DNA of 64,000 bases. Source: Ferribacterium limneticum (lineage in GTDB: Bacteria; Pseudomonadota; Gammaproteobacteria; Burkholderiales; Rhodocyclaceae). The notes beneath the pieces are model-generated. The model saw only the letters and a list, made by a program, of their open reading frames with translations, searched no databases and was not told the origin of the DNA. Shown piece by piece: positions 57,911-64,000 of this stretch. Both the position numbers and the translations under genes were made by a program. The first letter of the stretch is position 1; every line of letters begins with the position of its first letter. The stretch lies in the NCBI RefSeq assembly GCF_020510565.1, contig NZ_CP075189.1, positions 1,348,501-1,412,500 on the forward strand. The letters run 5' to 3'.

Positions 57911-58936
57911 ATGAGTTTCCGAAAATTCCTGGCCCTGATGCTGGTGTCCTTGGCGCTTGCTGCTGCTTTTTGGGGCATGCGCAGCGATGCTCCTGCCGAC
58001 AAAACCGTGGCCAGCCTCGACAGCACCTCGCTGCAAAGCACGCTTTCGGGTTCCGGCCCGCTGTTGCCCTTGCCCCCCGTGCCGGACCTGCCGGCCGACA
58101 AGGTCGCCCTCGGCAAACGCCTGTTTTTCGATCCCCGTCTTTCCCATGACGACACCGTTTCCTGCGCCACCTGCCACCAGCTAGACAGCGGCGGCAGCGA
58201 CCGCCAGCCCGTTTCGGTCGGCATCGAAGGCCGGAAAGGGGGCGTCAATGCCCCGACGGTATTCAACAGCAGCCTGAATTTCACCCAGTTCTGGGATGGT
58301 CGCGCCGCCAGCCTTGAAGCCCAGGCCTCCGGGCCGGTGCACAATCCGCTCGAAATGGCCTCCAAGTGGGCCGAAGTCATACCCAAACTCAGCCGCGACG
58401 AACACTATCGCCGGGAGTTCGGCCGGATCTACCCGCAGGGCATCAGCGGCGACACGATCGTCGATGCCATTGCCGCCTACGAGCGCACGCTACTCACCCC
58501 GAACAGTCGTTTCGACCGCTTCCTGCGTGGCGACAAGGAGGCGCTCGATCCGCTCGAACGCTCCGGCTACCAGCGTTTTCTCGATTACGGTTGCGCCAGC
58601 TGCCATCAGGGCGCCGGCGTTGGCGGCAACATGTTCCAGCGTTTTGGCGTCATGGGCAGTTACCTCGCGAACGATACCAGCCGCCAGGCCGACCTCGGCC
58701 GCTTCAACGTGTCCGGCCTCGACATCGACAAGAACGTCTTCAAGGTGCCCAGCCTGCGCAATGTCGAAGTCACGCCGCCTTACTTCCATGACGGTTCGGC
58801 CCAATCGCTCGAAGAGGCGGTGATCATCATGGGGCGTTACCAGTTGGGCCGCGAACTTTCCGGCGAAGACGTCAAGGCACTGACTGCATTCCTCAAAACC
58901 CTGACCGGCGAATGGGAAGGAAAACGGCTGCAATGA
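57911..58936 (+). CDS. Di-heme cytochrome c peroxidase
   Basis: 341 residues with an N-terminal signal peptide or anchor. Two heme c sites: CATCH at 85-89 and CASCH at 228-232. PRLSHDDTVSCATCH, GGVNAPTVFNSSLN and FKVPSLRNVEVTPPYFHDGS are typical of the CcpA/MauG family. It reduces H2O2 in the periplasm using cytochrome electrons. The stop overlaps the next gene (ATGA). Confidence 0.94.
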   Translation: MSFRKFLALMLVSLALAAAFWGMRSDAPADKTVASLDSTSLQSTLSGSGPLLPLPPVPDLPADKVALGKRLFFDPRLSHDDTVSCATCHQLDSGGSDRQPVSVGIEGRKGGVNAPTVFNSSLNFTQFWDGRAASLEAQASGPVHNPLEMASKWAEVIPKLSRDEHYRREFGRIYPQGISGDTIVDAIAAYERTLLTPNSRFDRFLRGDKEALDPLERSGYQRFLDYGCASCHQGAGVGGNMFQRFGVMGSYLANDTSRQADLGRFNVSGLDIDKNVFKVPSLRNVEVTPPYFHDGSAQSLEEAVIIMGRYQLGRELSGEDVKALTAFLKTLTGEWEGKRLQ

Positions 58937-61932
58937 GCCTTCCCGAATCCTTGCTGGGCATCTCGCCACGCTACTTCCGGCTGGGCCTTGCCCTGTTCGT
59001 CGGCATTTTCGTCTCGGCGCTGAGCTGGCTGTTTTACCTGGCCGAAAGCGTCTCGCCGGAAGTGCACTTCGCCTATACGCAGAAACTGCGCGATCTGGGC
59101 GAATTCAACGCCCGCGTGGACGGACAAATCCTGGCCAATCGCCTCGAGCAGGTGCGCAATTACGACGCGATGACCAGCTACATGAGCCGGGCCGAGCTGC
59201 TCGCCAGGGAAGTGGGCGATGCCCCGGGCTTTCTCGCTGCCGAGGATCGCGCGGCGGTCGCCACCGTGGCCGGCGAGCTATCCGCGGCGATGACCCGCAA
59301 GGCCGGGATGGTCGACCAGTTCAAGCGCGACAACGCCATCCTGCGTAATTCGATTTCCTTCTTCCCGATAGCCACCTCGGCCTTCCTCGATACCCAGCTC
59401 CTGTCCTCGCTGCCGGGCAGCCTGCGCGATCCGGTTGGCAAATATGCCCGCGAGGTGCTGGCTTTTGCCCACACCCCAAGCAAGGAGGGGGGCGACCGCG
59501 TTCTTTCCGCGCGCAACGAACTGGCTGACCTCGCCGGGGGAACGGCGCAGAAACACCTGGTCGACAACATTCTTCGCCACGGCGACAGCATCGGCCAGCG
59601 ACTCGGCTCGCTCGAGGCCCTGATGGCCGAAATCAGCAATTTGCGCAGCGACGCACTGCTCGAAAAACTCACCGGCAAGTATGCGGCCGGACATGCCCGG
59701 GCGCACCATGCGGTCACCCGTTACCGCATGGCGCTGTACGCCATGGCCATTCTGCTCACGGCTTTCCTGGCCTATCTGTTCTTTCGGCTCGACCTGGCTC
59801 GCCGCTCGCTGGCCACGGCCAATCGCGAACTTGGCGAGCGCTACGCGGCGCAACTCGCTGTCGAGAAGCAGCTGATCCTGCACGCCACCGCCTTCCGCAG
59901 TGCCCACGATGGCATCACGCTGACCGACGCCTCGGGCAATATTCTCGACGTCAACCCGGCCTTCTCGCGCATCACCGGCTGGGAGCGCAGCGAAGTCATC
60001 GGGCGCAATCCCCGCGTCCTCAAGTCCGGTCGTCACGACCGCGAGTTCTACGAGGCGATGTGGAAGAGCATCAACGAAACCGATAGCTGGCGCGGCGAAA
60101 TCTGGAATCGCAACAAATACGGCGAGGTTTACCCCGAGCTGCTGTCGATCTCTGCCGTGCGCGACAGTGCCGGCAAACTCACCAACTACGTCGCCGTCTT
60201 CTCCGACATCGGCCGCCTCAAGGCGCAGGAGTCGCAGCTCACGCAGATGGCCTACTACGATCCGCTGACCGAGCTGCCGAACCGCACCCTGCTCGCCGAC
60301 CGCCTCGTCCAGGGCATCGCCCAGACCCGTCGGACGACCACGCTGATGGCCATCTGCTACCTCGATCTCGACGGCTTCAAGCCGGTCAATGACACCTGGG
60401 GGCATGGCGCGGGCGACATGGTGCTCATCGAAATCGCCAATCGCATGCGCCAGATCATGCGCGGCGGCGACACCGTTGCCCGTCTCGGCGGTGACGAGTT
60501 CGTCCTGCTCCTGCTCGGTTTTTCCAGCGAAGCCGAATGCCAGGAAGCAATCCGTCGCCTGCAAGCCCAGATCGCCAAGCCGCTGACCGTCCTGCCCGAA
60601 GCCATCAGCATTTCGGCCAGCATCGGGGTCACGCTGTTCCCGAACGACGACGAAGACCCGGACACCCTGTTGCGCCATGCCGACCAGGCAATGTATCGCG
60701 CCAAGCAGGCCGGCAAGAACTGCTTCCAGATTTTCGACGCCGAGCAGGACCGCCACACGCGCAGCCGGCGCGACCACGTCAACCGCATCCGCCAGGCGCT
60801 CGACGATCACGAATTCGTCCTCTACTACCAGCCCAAGGTCAACATGCGCCTGGGCAAGGTGACCGGTGCCGAGGCGCTGATCCGCTGGAACCACCCGGAG
60901 CGCGGCATCCTGGCGCCGAGCGAATTCCTGCCGCTGATCAACGATGACGTGATGGTCAAGCTGATCGGCGACTGGGTCATCGAAATGGCGCTCGGCCAGA
61001 TGGAGGTGTGGCACGCGGCCGGGCTCGATCTGACGGTCAGCGTCAATGTCGCCAGCAAGCAGTTGCAGGCCCCGGAATTCGTCGAAAAGCTCAAGGCCGC
61101 GCTGTTTCTCCACCCCGGCGTCGCCCATCTGCTCGAAATGGAAATTCTCGAAACTGCGGCGCTGGAAGATGTCGCCAAGACCTCGCGGGTCATCGACGAA
61201 TGTCGTGCTCTCGGTGTGCGCTTCTCGCTCGACGACTTCGGCACCGGCTATTCCTCGCTGACCTACCTCAAGCGTCTGCCGGCCGAGATCATCAAGATCG
61301 ACCAGAGCTTCGTCCGCGAAATTCTCAGCGATTACAACAATCTGGTCATCGTCCAGGGCGTCATCAGCCTGGCCAGCGCCTTCCAGCGCGAAATCATCGC
61401 CGAAGGTGTCGAAACCGTCGAACACGGCCGCCTGCTGCTTCAGCTCAATTGCGATCACGCTCAGGGCTACGGCATCGCCAAGCCGATGCCGGCCGAAAAG
61501 ATCGTCGACTGGGTCAGACAGTGGCAGCCCGACCCGATGTGGCGGGAGATCAGCGACCTGTATTGGGACGCCGCCGATTACCCCATGCTGATTGCCGAAA
61601 TCCAGCTGCGTAACTGGGTCAGCCAGATCGTCTATGCCACCAACGAGGGGCAACCGGCGCCATGTTCTCACCTCGACAACACGAGCAAGTGCGAATTCGG
61701 CCAGTGGTATTTCGGCGAAACCCGGCGGCGTTACGAAAGCCATCCGGTCTTTGCCGAAATCGAACGCCCGCACCAGCGCATCCACGAGATTGCCAGCCAG
61801 ATCGACAACTGCTGGCGCGATGGCAGGATCGAGGCGTCACGGACCCTGATCCCCGATCTCCTCGCCGCGCGCGACGAGACGTTGGCACTACTCCTGCAAC
61901 TGCAACGCCTGGTCGGCGTCCGCCGGAGTTAG
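58933..61932 (+). CDS. PAS-GGDEF-EAL-CZB c-di-GMP signalling protein
   Basis: 999 residues. N-terminal membrane helix (about 22-42), a helical periplasmic sensor region to about 265, second helix, PAS (about 310-435), GGDEF at 519-523, EAL at 647-649, and a C-terminal CZB zinc-binding domain (about 885-985: LRNWVSQIV, CEFGQWYFG, HQRIHEIA). Both catalytic signatures are intact (RLGGDEF; AEALIRW; DDFGTGYSSL). CZB domains in diguanylate cyclases sense zinc or hypochlorous acid. Overlaps the peroxidase gene. Confidence 0.92.
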   Translation: MSLPESLLGISPRYFRLGLALFVGIFVSALSWLFYLAESVSPEVHFAYTQKLRDLGEFNARVDGQILANRLEQVRNYDAMTSYMSRAELLAREVGDAPGFLAAEDRAAVATVAGELSAAMTRKAGMVDQFKRDNAILRNSISFFPIATSAFLDTQLLSSLPGSLRDPVGKYAREVLAFAHTPSKEGGDRVLSARNELADLAGGTAQKHLVDNILRHGDSIGQRLGSLEALMAEISNLRSDALLEKLTGKYAAGHARAHHAVTRYRMALYAMAILLTAFLAYLFFRLDLARRSLATANRELGERYAAQLAVEKQLILHATAFRSAHDGITLTDASGNILDVNPAFSRITGWERSEVIGRNPRVLKSGRHDREFYEAMWKSINETDSWRGEIWNRNKYGEVYPELLSISAVRDSAGKLTNYVAVFSDIGRLKAQESQLTQMAYYDPLTELPNRTLLADRLVQGIAQTRRTTTLMAICYLDLDGFKPVNDTWGHGAGDMVLIEIANRMRQIMRGGDTVARLGGDEFVLLLLGFSSEAECQEAIRRLQAQIAKPLTVLPEAISISASIGVTLFPNDDEDPDTLLRHADQAMYRAKQAGKNCFQIFDAEQDRHTRSRRDHVNRIRQALDDHEFVLYYQPKVNMRLGKVTGAEALIRWNHPERGILAPSEFLPLINDDVMVKLIGDWVIEMALGQMEVWHAAGLDLTVSVNVASKQLQAPEFVEKLKAALFLHPGVAHLLEMEILETAALEDVAKTSRVIDECRALGVRFSLDDFGTGYSSLTYLKRLPAEIIKIDQSFVREILSDYNNLVIVQGVISLASAFQREIIAEGVETVEHGRLLLQLNCDHAQGYGIAKPMPAEKIVDWVRQWQPDPMWREISDLYWDAADYPMLIAEIQLRNWVSQIVYATNEGQPAPCSHLDNTSKCEFGQWYFGETRRRYESHPVFAEIERPHQRIHEIASQIDNCWRDGRIEASRTLIPDLLAARDETLALLLQLQRLVGVRRS

Positions 61933-61937
61933 GTAGC

Positions 61938-63299
61938 TCAAACCGCCGAGAGCGCGGCAAATGTCTTCTGCAATTCGACCAGTTTGCGCCCCTGGTCGAG
62001 CCGTGTGTCCTGCATCCATTGCGGCACGGCGAGCGCTTCCACCTCGGCGCCCCAGCGCGCTGTCTCGGCTGCATCGCCGCGGCCGAGGGCGGCCTCCCAC
62101 AGCGTGGCGACGGCCCAGAAGCGTTTCTTCGGGTCGGCATCCTTGTCGGCGGCAGGCGCCAGGGCAAGTCGGCCTACTTCGCTGCGGACACGGCGGGCGA
62201 GCACCGAGTCGGCAATCGCGTCGTCCTTGTTGCCGGCCTTGAGCCATTCGACCGCCCGCAGGTCGAGCAGGAAGGCGTAGTTGATGCCGTTGTACCAGTC
62301 GCGGCGTAGTGAAAATCCGCGTTCGTAACCGTCGACCGCAGCATTGAGGTCAGCCGGGCGTGACTGGAGTTCCCACAGGCGCTTGTGGATGGCGCCCCAC
62401 AGCCCGAGGGTTTCCGGGTCGTTGGTGGACACCGGGTCGAGTGATTTTTCCATGATGCCGCGCGCTTCAATCAAGGCGCTTTGCGCATCGGGCTGCTTTG
62501 ATTTGTAGGTGGCGACAACCAGTTGCTGGGTGACGAAGGGGTCGTTCGGGCGCAGCTCGCTGACTTTCTGGAGCAGGGCGCGGGCGCCGGCAAAGTCGCT
62601 CGCCTCGCCGGCGGGCGGATTGATTTTGGCCAAGGCCTCGTCGAGCATCGCCTTGGGCGTGGCCAGCGCTTCGGGCGTAGCGGCAGCTGCTTGGTCGGTG
62701 TCGAGTCCCGGCGGGCAGGCGACGGCCACGGTGAACAAGCCGCCCCGCGCCTGTGGTAATGCTGCGCCGGCCGGTGCGGGAGCCGGAGCAGCGGCCTGCG
62801 CAGAGGCCATCTGCGGCGGGGCCAGTTGCGGCAGGAAGGTGTAAACCGGGCTGTCAGCGCGGTTGGAGGCGAGGATTTCCATGATCGCCGTTTTCAAATC
62901 GTTCTTGAAGCGCACCGCCTCCTTGGCGCCGATGTCCTCGCCGAGGTGCTTGTAACGGCGGATGGCGATGTGGCCGACGTCGAAGGGATTCTTGAAGCCT
63001 TCCTCGGCGACGACGATGGTGGTGCGCGGGCGCAGTGCGTAGCGCACGCCGAGTTCGTAGGCGGCATTGACGTTGTAGGTCGACAGGTCGGCGATGACAA
63101 CGTCGGCCTGCAGCAGCATTTCGTACATCGGGACGTCGATCACTGTCGAATGCTGGATTTCGTCGGCGCGGATCGATTGCAGCCCGGCCGCCTCGACCGC
63201 TTCCTTGATGATGGCGTAGGAGGCGTCGAGGTCGAGGACGCGGCCGTCGGTGTAGTCGGTCTTCTTGCCGAAGCCCTGGATGACGAAACAGGTAGTCAT
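61938..63299 (-). CDS. TRAFs-binding-domain protein (DUF4071) with N-terminal nucleotide-hydrolase-like domain
   Basis: 453 residues. N-terminal domain (1-140): TCFVIQGFGKKTDYTDGR, DEIQHSTVIDVPMYEMLLQADVVIADLSTYNVNAAYELGVRYALRP (key positions), resembling the nucleoside deoxyribosyltransferase/TIR-like fold. Ala/Pro-rich linker, then a helical TPR-like DUF4071 region (about 230-453). The ATG overlaps the patatin gene's stop. Likely a conflict- or signalling-type two-gene unit; function unknown. Confidence 0.8.
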   Translation of the reverse strand: MTTCFVIQGFGKKTDYTDGRVLDLDASYAIIKEAVEAAGLQSIRADEIQHSTVIDVPMYEMLLQADVVIADLSTYNVNAAYELGVRYALRPRTTIVVAEEGFKNPFDVGHIAIRRYKHLGEDIGAKEAVRFKNDLKTAIMEILASNRADSPVYTFLPQLAPPQMASAQAAAPAPAPAGAALPQARGGLFTVAVACPPGLDTDQAAAATPEALATPKAMLDEALAKINPPAGEASDFAGARALLQKVSELRPNDPFVTQQLVVATYKSKQPDAQSALIEARGIMEKSLDPVSTNDPETLGLWGAIHKRLWELQSRPADLNAAVDGYERGFSLRRDWYNGINYAFLLDLRAVEWLKAGNKDDAIADSVLARRVRSEVGRLALAPAADKDADPKKRFWAVATLWEAALGRGDAAETARWGAEVEALAVPQWMQDTRLDQGRKLVELQKTFAALSAV

Positions 63300-64000
63300 G
63301 CGAAGCCCCTAAGATGCTTGAGGCTGACGTTCCTGGCGGCATAGGCGACGCCGACGCGCTGGATTTCCGGCATGTGCTTGACCGAATCCATGACCTGGAC
63401 CTGTTCCGCCTTGATATCGGCGAGGCCGAGCTTGTTGAGGCCGTCCTGCGACACATCCGGGTCGTAGCGAACGTAGGCGAACTGCTTGGGAATCGTCGAG
63501 GTGATCGGGCAGGTCTCGCTCGGCACGAGGTCGTCGATTTCGCGGTCGATCTTCGGGCCGAAGCGGCAGTCGCCGACGACGCGGCAGGCCATGTCCCAGC
63601 CGGCCGAGGCGGCATTCATGAGGGCGCCTGGCAGATTCTTGGCGTTGTCGACCAGCCACAGGTCGTCGGCATCGAGGTCAGGCCGTGCCTTGGCGGCGCT
63701 GCCGGTGCCGACCGAAACGATGAGCAGCCGGTCGTCGCCGGTCGGCCAGCTGATCTTGTACGGCGCGGCGGTGACCATCTGGAAGGCGAGAAAGGCCGGG
63801 TTGTTGTAAGTCGTGACGCCGCCATCGACGAAGATGAACTCGTAGGGTTTGGCCGTGCCCTCGCCGAAGGTGACGACCTCGGGCGGGAAGAAGACCGGGG
63901 CGGCCGTGCTGGCGCGGACCAGTTGCCAGAGGGGCAGCTTGAGGTTGCAGTCGGGGCGCGTCACATCGTTGTATTTGGCCAGAGGATTGTTGCTGACCGG
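63296..64000 (-). CDS. Patatin-like phospholipase, 5' end outside window
   Basis: 235 residues of the C-terminal part are visible; the frame is open to the window's last base, so the Gly-rich loop and nucleophile Ser lie beyond it. Seen: RASTAAPVFFPPE and the catalytic Asp motif FVDGGV (DGG), with LIVSVGTGS further on. Patatins cleave membrane lipids and include antiphage effectors (CapV). The stop overlaps the DUF4071 gene as ATGA. Whether the protein is an effector cannot be judged. Confidence 0.85.
   Translation of the reverse strand, partial: PVSNNPLAKYNDVTRPDCNLKLPLWQLVRASTAAPVFFPPEVVTFGEGTAKPYEFIFVDGGVTTYNNPAFLAFQMVTAAPYKISWPTGDDRLLIVSVGTGSAAKARPDLDADDLWLVDNAKNLPGALMNAASAGWDMACRVVGDCRFGPKIDREIDDLVPSETCPITSTIPKQFAYVRYDPDVSQDGLNKLGLADIKAEQVQVMDSVKHMPEIQRVGVAYAARNVSLKHLRGFA

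Noticed and set aside
59278..61785. Long antisense frame over the GGDEF/EAL gene (about 835 codons)
   Set aside because: Shadow frame with repetitive Asp/Val/Gly composition; the sense gene has clear domains.

Overview
The window is GC-rich chromosomal DNA from a Gram-negative betaproteobacterium, most likely a denitrifier of the Rhodocyclales (Dechloromonas/Azonexus-like). This rests on a NirS-type nitrite reductase cluster with fused NirDL, a cyanophycin synthetase pair with its DUF1854/ABC-transporter partners, a PEP-CTERM protein, cytochrome c', and several cyclic-di-GMP proteins. The genus is inferred from gene content. No IS, prophage, CRISPR or rRNA was seen. Two tRNA-Leu genes are present.

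Layout. 1-5.5 kb (+): ugpB (cut by the left edge), ugpQ, a small exported protein, alaS. 5.5-12.2 kb (mostly -): a run of tightly packed genes, ilvE, zinc-finger, waaF, NTF2-like, YheT hydrolase, algC and an EAL/HDOD protein. 12.3-20.1 kb (mostly +): Nudix, a transglutaminase-like protein, mnmA, purB, cytochrome c' and cytochrome b, with HD-GYP and GST genes on the minus strand. 20.2-25.6 kb (-): queA-tgt-yajC-secD-secF. 25.8-28.4 kb: small genes, tRNA-Leu(CAA), and a Rap1a/Tai-like gene coupled to nirE. 28.6-35.0 kb (+): nirS, heme protein, cupredoxin, nirC, nirF, nirDL, nirG, nirH. 35.0-43.6 kb (-): a metalloprotease-like gene, then cyanophycin synthetases, DUF1854 protein and ABC transporter, which separate the above from nirJ-nirN (43.7-46.4 kb, +). 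46.4-51 kb is looser, with a candidate sigma-54 promoter, a lone TIR-domain gene of different composition and a PEP-CTERM gene. 51-62 kb returns to housekeeping genes (L,D-transpeptidase, SpmAB, phhB, rluE, ubiC) and ends with a cytochrome c peroxidase coupled to a PAS-GGDEF-EAL-CZB protein. The right edge holds a two-gene patatin/TRAFs-binding unit cut by the window.

How the genes work together. NirS reduces nitrite to NO; NirE, NirDL/G/H, NirJ, NirF and NirN make and insert its heme d1; NirC, the cupredoxin and the heme protein are candidate electron carriers. FNR/DNR-type boxes lie before nirS (TTGATGAGTATCAA) and before nirJ (TTGACGCGTATCAA), so the two separated halves are probably induced together. 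Cytochrome c' and its cytochrome b may buffer NO.

The strongest unexplained signal is a dispersed repeat of about 36 bp. It starts CCACGGTCRACCGG and ends AAAATGAAAT, with A-rich and CGGCC segments between. At least 13 clear copies and several degenerate ones occur on both strands. Some are intergenic, one forms half of a bidirectional terminator, and six lie in frame inside genes (waaF, queA, nirC, nirG, the DUF1854 gene and a hypothetical gene). A core followed by phased A-rich tracts resembles DNA-uptake signals in layout, but its function is unknown.
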